Assembly (NCBI GenBank): GCA_001655205.1
Contig: LPNZ01008770.1
Coordinates: 1-23,677, forward strand
Direction: 5' to 3'
From: Lenisia limosa
Lineage: Eukaryota > Breviatea
Length of the DNA stretch: 23,677 nucleotides
The notes beneath the pieces are model-generated. The model saw only the letters and a program-made list of their open reading frames with translations, ran no database searches and was not told the origin of the DNA. The stretch's first letter is position 1, and the number at the start of each line of letters is the position of its first letter. Positions 1-11,542 of the stretch are shown one piece after another. A program made the translations under genes and the position numbers.

Positions 1-54
1 TATGTTAATAATGCCACTGTGTACTGTTATGTTAATAATGCCACTGTGTACTGT
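1..54. repeat. 27-base tandem repeat, two copies
   Basis: Two exact 27-base copies (1-27 and 28-54) run head to tail and are followed by the first six bases of a third (55-60). The array may extend to the left beyond the window. It lies outside any exon I can support. Confidence 0.9.
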
Positions 55-709
55 TATGTTGGACATTTCTCTTCATAAATCCCCTATATTTCTCTCCTCC
101 CCCACTGTCACACTTGTTCGGAACTGTTTGAAACTTTGTATCATCTCAGGGTTCTGTCTCTCTTTTTTCACGATTCAAAAACAGGATTTTACCCCCCCCC
201 CCCATAAAGTGATGGGATGNNNNNNNNNNNNNNNNNNNNNNNNNNNNNNNNNNNNNNNNNNNNNNNNNNNNNNNNNNNNNNNNNNNNNNNNNNNNNNNNN
301 NNNNNNNNNNNNNNNNNNNNNNNNNNNNNNNNNNNNNNNNNNNNNNNNNNNNNNNNNNNNNNNNNNNNNNNNNNNNNNNNNNNNNNNNNNNNNNNNNNNN
401 NNNNNNNNNNNNNNNNNNNNNNNNNNNNNNNNNNNCCATTACTCTTTAAATCAGGCTCACAGATCAGAAAAAATCTCGGATAACATGATTTATGCAACTG
501 ACTTCTGCCTCTTTCATCATTTGAATCAAGGGTATTATTAGTATATAATATGATATATAGACATGTATGTATATATGATATATAGCAAGGGAAACAATAT
601 ATGTAATATCTCAAGACGCGTTAGATTGTAATACCTGATGGAGCCAATTGTTTTATTTGAGAGAAAGAGGATTGTCCGTCCTTCACTGGCTCCTTTTTTA
701 CACCCGCAG
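55..709. other. Non-coding stretch with a gap, upstream of the transporter exons
   Basis: This stretch holds a 13-base C run (192-203 region), an assembly gap (220-435) and AT-rich palindromic DNA around 540-600. No exon with splice sites could be recognised. The first part of the transporter, including the start of its Walker A loop, must lie in the gap or to the left of the window. The 11 bases just before the gap (209-219) recur at 15058-15068 beside another C-rich intronic repeat, so the gap may hide a copy of that repeat. Confidence 0.5.
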
Positions 710-3700
710 GAAAGACGACCCTCCTCGACGTCATTGCCAGCAAGAAAAACACGGGCAAAATCTCCGGTGACGTCCTGTTCAATGGCCAATCAGATAGTGG
801 GGGAGGATTGGCNNNNNNNNNNNNNNNNNNNNNNNNNNNNNNNNNNNNNNNNNNNNNNNNNNNNNNNNNNNNNNNNNNNNNNNNNNNNNNNNNNNNNNNN
901 NNNNNNNNNNNNNNNNNNNNNNNNNNNNNNNNNNNNNNNNNNNNNNNNNNNNNNNNNNNNNNNNNNNNNNNNNNNNNNNNNNNNNNNNNNNNNNNNNNNN
1001 NNNNNNNNNNNNNNNNNNNNNNNNNNNNNNNNNNNNNNNNNNNNNNNNNNNNNNNNNNNNNNNNNNNNNNNNNNCTATTATGGGCTATGTTGAGCAATTT
1101 GACTTCCATGAGTCTTCAGTATGATGGGGTATTTTTCAGATAAATCTGCACTCTATAAATGTAAGCTGAACTTTGAATAATATATTATACTATGTGTACA
1201 TGTACATATGTAGTATATATCATATCTAGATATACTATATTATACATATATAGCCTGGATATATCATCCTTGATCGTCTTCCCTTCAAAACCAAGACTCT
1301 GCGTTCCTTTGACACTATTACCCATGAAATACTTAGCCGTCGGGAATTCCTTGATAAATTAATCCCATCACCCTAATACTTACCTCTAGGCCACAGTACG
1401 CGAAGCTGTCCGATTTGCCGCTCTCAACCGTCTTCCCCGCGAACACACAAAGAAGGAAAAGGTATGCGACTGCCTAACGAGCGCTGCAGATATCGAGATT
1501 GTAGTAAAAAAGATGAGTGATATTTTTATTTATTTCCTTTATTGTTTTTTGTTTTGTTTTGTTTTTTGTATATAAAATTCGTGTTTATAGTTGATTTTGC
1601 ATACATTCTCTTTCTTGTTTACCCCCTTTCCCCAGCTTGCATGGGCTGATGATGTAATTGAACGAATGGGCCTCACCAACTTCGCAGACACACAGGGTAC
1701 CCGGGGCTAGTCTTAGGCCTGGATAGACTGTTTAATATTCGCATTATGAGAATTTAATTATGAATAATGCCCAAACGAGGGCGGCGGGGGGGCAGTTTCT
1801 ACTCGAGGCTCACAGATATCTTTGCTGTAACGCTGTCAGTCGGTCTTCCCGGCGCTGGTCTTCCTGCCGAGGCAAGAAAGAGACTCACCATCGCGGTCGA
1901 ACTGGCCGGTTCGGGGGGGGGGTTAGGCATTAGGCTATGGTGTTGCTCGGGATAATCTTGAGCTTGTTATTCCTCTATTATACTATGTGGCATTGGACAG
2001 TTACAATTGGTATTATAGTCGCCCCCTTACCCTCCACAGCCAACCCCTCTGTTCTGTTCCTTGACGAGCCCTCCACCGGCCTGGACTCCAAGGCCGCTGA
2101 GAGTGTCATGCAGCATGTCGCTAAAATCGCCGAGGCTGGCGCAACGGGTGGGCTGGTGTTTCGCTTGATGAACTCTCAGTTGTGTAAGGTTTACAATTTT
2201 ACTATTCTAATCCAATATCTTTTATAAGCGTGATGTGATAGAGATATTCCCTTGACAACCACTCGGTGTTTTTCGGATTCTGCTTTTTCAGTATCTTCCA
2301 TTTTAAAACGGTTTGGATGCTTCAACTAATGACAACTTGTGTATTACTTCTCTTTTAATTAGTTACACTCTAGTCATCTGCACCATCCATCAGCCCAGTG
2401 CCCGTATCTTTGACCTTTTCTCGCACGTTCTTGTGATGATGCGGTCCAGGCGCCAAGTCGGTGAACTTGCCTATTACGATACTATTGGTACCGAGTGAGC
2501 GGGGGAGGTATAACATATGACGATTTCAAAAGGCTCTGAAATATGTTCCTTTTTTATGTAGCTACAGAATTTTGTGATAGGTTTTTCTATTTCCCATAAA
2601 TTGGTTTGTTTTTTAAAAAAAATATGAAAAACACGACCCTCACACTCAGTGCCACCGATGTTGTGATGTACATGGCCGAATTGGGGGCAATTTGTCCTCC
2701 GGAAGCGAACCCCTCTGACTTCCTCCTCAATACCCTCCAACCAGCTTCCGAGGCTGCTCAGAGTTTGAGGGCAACATGGAAACCATGGCATTCACATCTC
2801 AGGAAATTGAAATTGATGAGATGGCAATAAAGCCTATATAAGATGGTAGTAAAGCCCATAAGCCCCTCACTATCCAGATCATGACATTCCTCTGCGTTAC
2901 AAGTCGCTCCGGAAGGAATGCCCCGCCCTGCCTGTCTCCGCTGACCGTCTCAAACCCGTTAAACACCTTGGTTTCTTCGCCTCGTTTGCCAGCGTCTTGA
3001 AGAGAGGGCTCAACTCTCTGTACAGGTAGGCAGGGTTTGAGGGTTTTCAGCACTTCGTAATGTGTTAATGGGTTCGATAGTGGCTGGAATGTCTGTGGTC
3101 GAAAAGACGGAAAAGGTCGATATTTTTGGAAGATTCACTCTTTTTTGGGGAAGTGAAGCGCATGTTTTTTTTCTTGGATGAAAATAACAAGTCTCTAAAA
3201 CAGTCCTTGATTGTTCGCAGAAGAAACTTTATTAAACCTTGACCACTTAGAATTCCGCCCTACGTATCATGATATAAATAACCACTCCAGAAGCCCAAAG
3301 TTCTTCTACCCCTCCCTCCTTCGCCAGGTTGTTCTTTCGCTCCTTCTTGGTACTCTGTATGAGGGATGGCTGGTATTTATGGTACTCTGTATGAGGGACG
3401 TTTGCTTGCATGCCTGGTGTTTATGGTACTCTGTATGAGGGACGTTTGCTTGCATGCCTGGTATTTAAAATAATGTTTGATGTTTGTTTTGTTGTTTTCA
3501 ACCCTCGTGTGCTTCTCAAATGTTTAGTTGCCAACAGAGCTAATTTTGTGTTTCGTACATTTTCCACTTTTACCCCCCCCCCCCNNNNNNNNNNNNNNNN
3601 NNNNNNNNNNNNNNNNNNNNNNNNNNNNNNNNNNNNNNATTGCCCTTGTCTGAGGGCTAAAGTGGAAAAGTTTTGATACTCATCAGTAAATTCACCAATG

Positions 3701-5165
3701 TCACACTGGACTGGATTGTATGCATACCTCTCATTAAGCAGCTCTTCTTTGTTGTCATTGTTGCCGGCTTCAACGCCATCGCCTCTATCCCTGATGTTGC
3801 AATTAACCGTCCTATCTTCTTCCGAGAGCTTGGGTCAAGAACATACCCTGTAGGGAGGGCGTAACCATATCATAAGGAACAACTGTCACAGTGTTCTTCT
3901 GTTTTTGTTGTTTTCTGTGGCTGATTTCTTTGTGTAGTCCACCGCCGGATATCTTAAATCCTAGTTTCAAAAAAGGCTTGACTGCAAATAATCATTAACA
4001 AATAACTCACTCCCAGGCCCTTGCATATGGCCTCACCCTCGTCCTTCGTGAGCTTCCCCTCACCATGACGGCCAATTTCGTCTTCGCACTCCTCATTGTT
4101 CCTCTGGCCGGCCTCAATATGGCTGCTGATCGCTGGGTGTTCTTCATTTTCATTGTGTTCTTCACGCAGCTTGCGATCAACGTTATCTTTGTGGTATGCT
4201 GCGAGAGGAGGGCAATAAGATTCGAATTGAATCTTCAGTCCCATGTATTATTGTGTGGTCGAGAACTAACGTCAACTGAACGTTCCTATCATTTTGGCCT
4301 ACTAACCACCCAGTTTGTTGCAGTTATGAGTCCCAATGCCGAAACTGCTGTGGCTATTACACCACCCATCTTCATGTCGTTCACTACGCTTGCTGGATTG
4401 TAAGGGGTGGGGCAATTGCTTTTCTTGGTGTTGGCCCAACTCAGAATCATGACAGTGCTTTCTGTATGATATGACCTTTTAGTATTATCCCCCCTGGAGA
4501 CATCCCGTGGTACTGGAAGTGGCTGCATTACGTCTCACCTCTCACGTGGGCTGGGAAGAAAGGGATTATTCCCTCATATTGTCTCAGTGAAGCCATGCAT
4601 CATTAGTGTTGAAGGGCGCCGTTCTTATATTGATATTTTTTCAAACGTATCACAGTAGCATGGCGGCTAACCATCTCAGGTACACTTTGGAGGCTCTGGT
4701 CACCAACGAGATGGAGGATATGGAATTCGAGTGCCCTAACGGAGAAGGCGAAGTCACCATCCCAGTCAACCCGGTGAGAGGACTACCATGGGGCTTCGAC
4801 ACAATTTATTTATTTTTATTATTTTTTTATATTATATTTTTTTCTTATAATAAAACACAATTCAAGCCCAATTGACTGTTTCTGACTCGGAGTAGGAACT
4901 AGGACAAGTGTTCAACTTCTGCCCCATTACCGATGGCAACACCGTTATTGAGCAGTACGAGATGGACCCGGATCACAAGTATAGAGGTATGGGGGGGGGG
5001 GGGNNNNNNNNNNNNNNNNNNNNNNNNNNNNNNNNNNNNNNNNNNNNNNNNNNNNNNNNNNNNNNNNNNNNNNNNNNNNNNNNNNNNCTCCTCGGTGTTG
5101 CAGTGATTGTGTTCATGATGTTGATCAACTTGGCCCTCAAATATCGCCGTACTGTGAAAAGATAG
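710..5165 (+). CDS. PDR/ABCG-type ABC transporter, C-terminal nucleotide-binding and membrane domains (5' partial)
   Basis: An ATP-driven membrane exporter of the ABCG/PDR family; its substrate cannot be read from sequence. Exons, all phase-consistent: 710-812 (runs into a gap), up to 1118, 1390-1461, 1636-1696, 1840-1908, 2040-2147, 2374-2494, 2650-2762, 2878-3025, 3291-3372, 3742-3849, 4017-4193, 4314-4399, 4483-4545, 4680-4773, 4896-4986, and from the gap to 5165. Visible motifs: Walker A end GKTTLLDVIA, Q-loop GYVEQFDFH, degenerate signature GLPAEARKRLTIAVELA, Walker B/D-loop VLFLDEPSTGLDS, H-loop VICTIHQPS, pre-membrane LYRSPKFF, then hydrophobic segments, NRPIFFREL, SPLTYTLEALVTNE and a basic tail KYRRTVKR before TAG. 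The degenerate signature is typical of the second nucleotide-binding domain of full-length PDR proteins, so a first half probably lies upstream. About 15 residues expected between 3372 and 3742 are missing and may sit in the 3585-3638 gap. The donor after 3372 is uncertain because the site is repeated. Confidence 0.88.
3095..3159. mobile_element. Degenerate copy of a short inverted-repeat (MITE-like) element
   Basis: The left arm (GTCGAAAAGAC) and right arm (CTCTTTTTTGGGGAAGTGAAG) flank a TCGATATTTTT core. Both the arms and the core match the better preserved copies at 11706-11782 and 16681-16779. It lies inside a transporter intron (3026-3290). Confidence 0.5.
3348..3467 (+). repeat. Tandem triplication of an exon end and its 5' splice site
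   Basis: Three tandem units (3348-3379, 32 bases; 3380-3423 and 3424-3467, 44 bases each) start with the bases that encode GTLYEG at the end of a transporter exon and run into the following intron. Units two and three differ by one base; unit one lacks a 12-base segment. Each carries a GT that could act as a donor. Confidence 0.85.
3483..3584 (+). repeat. Intronic dispersed repeat ending in a C run, copy 1
   Basis: This roughly 100-base segment resembles 15082-15176: both begin TTTGTTTTGTTGTT, share GCCAACAGAG in the middle, and end with ATTTTCCA, TTTTACC and a C-rich tract. Here the tract is twelve Cs running into an assembly gap. It lies in a transporter intron. Confidence 0.7.
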
Positions 5166-7251
5166 TGTGTTCAGGTTTTTTTTATGATACACATCTCTAC
5201 TGATTGCTCACTGGGCCTTTTTTGTAAGAGGGTGAACGTGATGGACAGAAACACTTCGCTTGTCTGACTATATCCATTCTATCAGTTAGACTACTAGGGA
5301 AACCTTGTTAGGCTCACACAAAATAATATTATTTGTTCAGAATACATAAAACATCAGAGGCGACCATACTCAAAACTGATCATTAGATCCACGTCAAAAT
5401 CTCCTTTGCCACTGACACAAACCCCGTTTCCTGAGGGCGACCATGAAACTCCAGCAATTGGACTTTTTTATTGCTAGAGAGGGGGGGGGGGGGGTTNNNN
5501 NNNNNNNNNNNNNNNNNNNNNNNNNNNNNNNNNNNNNNNNNNNNNNNNNNNNNNNNNNNNNNNNNNNNNNNNNNNNNNNNNNAAAATGGAAATAATCATC
5601 ATAAATTACTAGTAGATATCTAGCTATATGAAAAATCAGATTTCAATGATGTTAACGCTGAAGTCAGCCCCCTGTCATAATTTAAGTAGGCAGTCATAAT
5701 AGTCAGACTGGTCTTGACGTTTCAGGCCCGAACCCGTCATTAAAGTGCCGAAAGCACCAAAGCTCAACATTATGGCACATGAACGTGACATCAATGATGT
5801 GGAATTTTATCTTAACTATTTTTTTCTTTTATTACAGATTGGTGTGATAATTTCATTTGCTGTTTTCTCTTAGCAGGATATGTTACATCACAGGAGCACC
5901 CATTTGGTCAGCTACGGTTCCACAGGAAACCCTGTGTTGTGCATATGACAGTAAATTTGAGTGTAACTAGCTGTTAATGTCACTGACTCGAAATGCTACC
6001 TATTTAACACACGTTCAGATAAACATGGAGTAGGCTGCTCATACATTCCGTTCACCAATAAACATGGAGTAGGCTGCTCATACATTCCGTTCACCAATAA
6101 ACATGGCTGCTCATACATTCCGTTCACCAATAAAAAAACGGTTTCAACAAAATTGGTTGGCTAGATGCGAAGATAAACACAAAGGTAGGATTTTTTAGAC
6201 TCCCTATACTTTTCTGTTGATACTTTCATTCATTTGCGCAATTCTTCTCTCCAGTTTTGTGAATCGAGCAAATACTATGTCGTGTTTCGCCTCTAGTTGC
6301 ACGTTACGAGTGTGAACGGTGTCTATTTTGCGCTGTCTGGTGTATTTTAAATAAATGCAGACTTGACAGTTGCAAAGTGACTAAAGCCTTAAGAAACGAA
6401 AGAATAAACAGAATTGATGGAGATGTAATGGATAAGCGTTATAGCATCGTAATTTCCTTATTTTGGAATTCTTTCTCCTGAACCATGGTGTCCTTATCGG
6501 CAGTAAGGGCCTTTCGGTCTCTTTCAAGGGGAATTGTGACTTTTGTTTTTTGTTACAAATTTCAAAATTCATGAAAAAATAATTTTTAATTAAATAATTC
6601 CCCTGAATATTGTTCATTTGAGGGAAAAACAAATGAGACCGTTTATGATTATTTCACATAACAAAAAATATTATGAATCACTTAACAGTTGCAAACCAAG
6701 TCCCAAACTGATTTTTGTGGGGTCAACACCAACTAGCTATCCATCCAAACATACATAGTTTCAATGAAATTCGAGAATTGTCTTGTTTTTGGTTTCATTC
6801 CGCGATTCGACCTCCAATTACATCAATGAAAGTCACCCCCATTGTGAGAAGGTTGCTTTTGCTACTTTTGTACCCTCAGCAATTGGAAGGGCGGAAGACG
6901 GTTTTTTTTGCGATTTCCCTCTCGCCTAACGTGTACTAAACAATATAATAATTGGATAGTTGGATCTGTAAAAGTGATATGATGTGCAGCAAACGTCTCC
7001 AAGTTACATCTTACAATTTTCTCATCAATTTACCATTCACATTCACTCCTCTTTCTGATAGTACATGTCAAAACGGTTTTTGCTTACGCATTTCAAATAG
7101 GATAAGTCTAATGGACTGCATGCTTCATAAAGCACACTACTTTACCTCGGTTAATACTGTGTAATGGTATAACCATTCTCTTTGGACCGAAAACAGCCGT
7201 TGAAACCCGAGTTGAATGTTCAGTCATTTATCCAGAACCACCGAACCGTCA
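5166..7251. other. Two-kilobase region with no recognisable gene
   Basis: Convergent ends flank this region: the transporter stops at 5165 and the unknown minus-strand gene at 7252. It is AT-rich, has a gap at 5497-5582 preceded by a 15-base G run, and a tandem repeat at 6021-6131. Open frames such as those at 6381-6632 (-) and 6715-6939 (+) have no splice-site context, protein-like composition or motif that I recognise. A lineage-specific gene could still be missed. Confidence 0.5.
6021..6131. repeat. Tandem repeat, 39-39-33 bases
   Basis: Two identical 39-base units (6021-6059, 6060-6098) beginning AAACATGGAG are followed by a third (6099-6131) that lacks six bases (GAGTAG) after AAACATG but is otherwise identical. 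It lies in the region with no gene. Confidence 0.9.
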
Positions 7252-8791
7252 CTACTCGGCCCCTTCACTAGTCAGGAAGGCGCCCCCTGCCCAGAGCCGC
7301 TCGTATTCGCCTCCAGCTACCTACAGGGTCAAATGGCATGCACATGGATTGAATATCACAAAATGAATAGACATTCTGTTACTAGCCTCTTTTGAACCAA
7401 GTTGTCCGGTATGAGAGCACATTATTCGAAGTCGAGTGCAATTGTTTACTTTGGAATAGGGTATTTTCCAGGTATGTACAATCCCGACCTGCTTGTATAC
7501 AGGATCGCATGCATACTCTTCCTTGGCTCTAGCTTGGGTTTGTTCGAGAATGTTCTGATCAATGAGGTTCGCTTCCTCAATCAGAATCCGTAAGAACTCA
7601 TGCTGAATCTGAAAAGTTAGACAAGGGATAGGAAAAAGAGAAGCGACTGGAATTAAGAACCGAACTGAATCTGTACCATTTCGAAGGACGTAGACGTCGG
7701 AAAGACATCCCATGATATGTTGAGCAGTTTGTGCTCAAAAGCCCTCAAGGAGTCTTCTTCAACTTGACGGTCCTTTAGTGTTAGATTAACGCTATAATTA
7801 TGTCAACCAATTGATTATCAGTGTATTGAACAAATATCTAATATTCTTACAATTATTACACGATAATCACACGTGTATCTGATCATTTCAAACCCCGCTT
7901 ACACCTGTCAAACTGTTGAAAGCTCCGATAGCCTAAAGAGTCATTGCAACATGATACCATTATTATTAAGACTTAATACTTACTTGTATTTGCCGTAAGA
8001 ACTGATGGCATATAGCCGACTGTAATGTGAATGACACAATGTATTTAACAATAATGATCAAAGAAAAATGTATGTGTACTTAAAAACACAAATAACTTGA
8101 CCCAAAACAACTGGATTTTCCACCCAACGTTGTATCGTTCTGTCAACGAATTGAAAGGCTCTGTTGGCATGTGACAGAACTGCATAAACTCGGCCCTCAT
8201 AAGCTACATTGTTGTCAGATTAGACAATAAAAATATAATGTTTACTCAAATACATGATATGATGTTTATATGAAGAGTAGTGGGATACACATACAGGTGA
8301 TGATACAAACGACTTCTGTCACTTTTCAGTTCATTATATTTTAATATGCCCACCTCTTCCGGTGTTTTTGGTTTTACTGGAATCCGGCATGTGTTGAAGG
8401 GGGTCTGAATTGTGTGACATTCAGCATTGCTGGTATCTATACCAATAGTTTACTCAAGTTCTTGATATTCTCCGGCCACTGTGGCTCCTTATTCAATTAA
8501 ACTGCCTACAGTGCACCTCATGTGACGTTGTACTGATGCTTCATGCTCAAAACTGTCGGGATGGTGCTGAAGATATGAATACATTGTAACTGGAAAGTAG
8601 ACTGTATTATATGTGTGGACAATGATACATGTGTTAAGCGATACTACTTTCATCGAAATGCAGTCAAGCCATAGGTTTCAATTGCGTGTAATTGAAATGA
8701 AAGAGCTCCCGAAACTTACCAGGTCAGTATCATGATGGGTGCTCATTGGCTGGAATGTTTCCCACTGAACTTTGCCCAGACCTGGAGACAT
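7252..8791 (-). CDS. Unrecognised 187-residue protein, 7 exons
   Basis: I do not recognise the family. The gene was rebuilt from splice sites. Exons in reading order: 8791-8720, 8566-8503, 8203-8097, 8019-7984, 7772-7677, 7608-7489, 7320-7252. Their lengths (72, 64, 107, 36, 96, 120 and 69) add to 187 codons plus a stop, with every phase matching. The protein starts MSPGLGKVQWETF, has a long, probably helical middle (NRAFQFVDRTIQRWVENP, CHQFLRQIQDRQVEED, HEFLRILIEEANLIDQNI) and ends EYERLWAGGAFLTSEGAE. No signal peptide, membrane segment, zinc motif or repeat is visible. It is mildly acidic and polar, suggesting a soluble or complex-bound helical protein. The weakest joins are the donors after 8503 and after 8097, which are non-consensus GTTTAA and GTTATT. 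It is head to head with SET across 765 bases. Confidence 0.72.
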
Positions 8792-9556
8792 GACCTGCTT
8801 CGGTTAACCTTTGCTCAGAGACTAGTATAATGTCAATAGCTGACAGAAATGTAACTTTTGAAAATAAAAATCAGCGGGGAAGCAAGAAGGGAATGCTATG
8901 TGACCACGCCAACCCACCAATAGTTCTTTATTTTCACGGACTGCATGCGAAACAGGCCCCATATGGAGGAAGTTCTAATAATGATAAGGTCAGTTTACAA
9001 TGTTGTGTTTCATAACATTCAAAGTCAGTGTACAATGTCAATCCTAATCAATCTACTGAGGGTCATTATATAGTGTCACATTACAATTCAAGTTCATGCA
9101 TTTCACAAGTTGAGAACCAAAAGCGGATAAAGAGGCCGATTTCATTGATGTCATAATTTGACTAATAGCAAAAGTGCCTTCAAACTCATACCGCAGTGGC
9201 ATTCTTCATTTTTTGCATCATTTTGAAGGAGATTGCTCTTATAAGAGGGTTTGAAAAGGGAAATGGGGGATACTCTCACTAAAATACGATCACTGATAAA
9301 ATATATGCTATTCAACAATTTAGAAAGCAAATAATGATGATGTGAGCGAGGAGTGTTTGGGAAAGTGGCTTACAAACATCGACTTGCCATATTTGGTAAG
9401 ACCGGTTGTACTCCCCAGAAGAGCAGTGTATATAAATAGAACGATTTTTGCCCAAATTTTGGTTTTTGATTCTTTGAAATCAGAAAATCTAAGATGGTTA
9501 AATTGTAAGCTCTCGTCTAAAATAACAAATTTAGCAACGCTGATGTCCAAGCTATC
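8792..9556. promoter_or_regulatory. Head-to-head intergenic region between the unknown gene and SET
   Basis: This 765-base region separates two divergent start codons (8791 on the minus strand, 9557 on the plus strand) and should hold both promoters; no specific element can be named. A short open frame at 8830-9015 (+) contains PPIVLYFHGLHA, which looks mildly hydrolase-like but has no neighbouring exons, so it is not called as a gene. Confidence 0.4.
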
Positions 9557-11542
9557 ATGGCAGCCCAAGATGTCGTCCGTGAGGTGCTTCTTGATCAGTC
9601 AAAGGCAGCTGAAGAGGTACTGAAGCGGACTAATCTTCGAATAAGTATTTCCCCTTCCCCTCCTGGCGTTTCCCCCTAATCCATCACGCCTCCTACTTCT
9701 ATCTGCTCTGCAATGAAAGTAAAAATTGACCTATTCCTTTAGGTGGAGAAGAAATTTTCGGAAAAGCGCATCCCCCTTCAGAGAAAGAGAGATGAGATTT
9801 TGGAACAGATACCTGATTTTTGGCTTACTGCTGTGGGTTGGTCTCTTTTTGCAGCTATGGTCCCACAATAGTTCCTAATTGTAAAAGATGATATTTACTT
9901 GAAGTCTCCCATTCGTGTTTGATTCAATTTATTTTCCTCAGTTCTCTTTCTCTGTTCTTTCCCGTTTTTTCCTGATTTCATCTATTCACTTACAAGCTGG
10001 TGAAGGACCCAATCATCTCCGAACAAATCACTCCTGAGTAAGAGGGAGAGGTCTTCACTTTTTAACGTGATTTTTACATAAATACGGATTATGATCCTTT
10101 TATTCATTGGGGGGGGGGGGGGNNNNNNNNNNNNNNNNNNNNNNNNNNNNNNNNNNNNNNNNNNNNNNNNNNNNNNNNNNNNNNNNNNNNNNNNNNNNNN
10201 NNNNNNNNNNNNNNNNNNNNNNNNNNNNNNNNNNNNNNNNNNNNNNNNNNNNNNNNNNGGTTAAAGTTAAATGGCCTTTTTTGGATTTTATCGATATTAG
10301 CAATTCTAACACTTTTGTGGAGATAGCAAAAGGCTTTTAATGGTACTGACCTTTTAGGGATATGGAGTGTTTGAGCTTCCTGAAGGGCATCAAATGCTCA
10401 GAGTTGGCATCGTTAACATCGATGGCAGTTACGTTCGTCTTCAAAACGAACCCCTACTTTGAGAATAAGGAGCTGACAAAGACTATCCAGTATGTTTGCC
10501 TAATATGGGTTATTGTTGTTGTTTTTTTTCTCATCTTTATCTATTGCATACTTTGCTTCGCTTTGGGAAGAATATATGTTTTACTGGGGGGAGGGGTCCA
10601 TAAATATGGTGAAATTCCCGTATTGAGAGCCTTAACCCTGCAGCATTGGTGATGATATTGCCGTCACAAACACTCCTATTGAATGGAAGGAGGGCAAGTC
10701 TCTTGTGGAAACTACAAAGAGTGGGGAGGGTATCTGCTTTGCAGATAATTATGTAGATTGGACAAACTTCAGTTCGTTACTATGTTGTTTGCGGTATCCG
10801 TAACTGATGAGGATTTCATACTGTAGTTGGAAAGGACGGAAAGAAGAGGGTGAGACCTACCACGTCATTCTTTGAACTGTTCACTGACGAGGTATTTGGC
10901 TGCTTAGCTAGAATAGGCTCTTTAGCACCGATCTGCACATCTGTCAATTTTTCAATATTGATGCTATTGATATCATGGACATATTATCCACATTCTCCTG
11001 AAAGATATGCGTATTATCTAACATAAATCCAATAATTGTTCTTCTGAAATTTCAATTCCTTCATCATATGACGTGATATTAATTATATAGCATATCGTAT
11101 GCTCTCAGCATATTATTATTTGTCTGAAAAGGTGGAATTTGGACTTCAGTGGACCTTTTTTACTTATTCCTGATAAAATTGATAAAATCTCCGTATTATA
11201 GTCATTTTTTATCTCCCATGGGTGTTGTATTTAGTCACAATATAGCAAGACGTCTCCTTCGTGAACCTCATTAAGGAGCGTGTTTACGATGACGCCATTG
11301 CAACTTACAATGGCGAATTGGTGGGGGTGTTGATAACATCACTTGCTTCACTAGTCGTATTTCACAAAGTCAATACCGATTAAATTAAAACTTATTCTCT
11401 TCAGGAAGAAGACGAAGATGAGGAGGAAGAGGAGGATAACGAAGGAACATTTGTCGCTGAACTGCAAAAGTTCCAAGAGGAAGCTGATGAGAAGGCCCTC
11501 GCAGAGCAGAAATGGCAAGAGGAGAAAGAAGAGGAGAAATAA
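9557..11542 (+). CDS. SET: SET/NAP-family histone chaperone (228 residues)
   Basis: A nuclear histone chaperone of the nucleosome assembly protein family; members bind core histones as dimers. Exons: 9557-9616, 9743-9832, 9997-10037, 10358-10489, 10644-10729, 10827-10891, 11246-11320, 11405-11542. All phases agree and give 228 residues. Family signatures seen: a charged N-terminal helix for dimerisation (VEKKFSEKRIPLQRKRDEIL), IPDFWLTALVKDP, an earmuff-domain strand VTFVFKTNPYFENKEL, IEWKEGKSLVE, TTSFFELFTDE, and a glutamate-rich tail from residue 184 (EEDEDEEEEEDNEG) ending EEKEEEK. The tail is shorter than in human SET. The start is MAAQDVV, with the ATGGCAGC context shared by two other plus-strand genes here. 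Intron 3 holds a gap (10123-10258) next to a G run. Confidence 0.93.

Noticed and set aside
540-1260. AT-rich palindromes near 540-600 and 1180-1255
   Set aside because: Low-complexity TATA-rich DNA; nothing separates them from chance in AT-rich introns.
3221-3255. Alternative transporter exon reading RRNFIK after an acceptor at 3220
   Set aside because: It meets TGA after a few codons with no donor before it; joining 3025 directly to 3291 gives the family-typical LYRSPKFF.
6715-7164. Two plus-strand open frames upstream of the unknown gene
   Set aside because: Their composition is not protein-like and there are no convincing splice sites or motifs.
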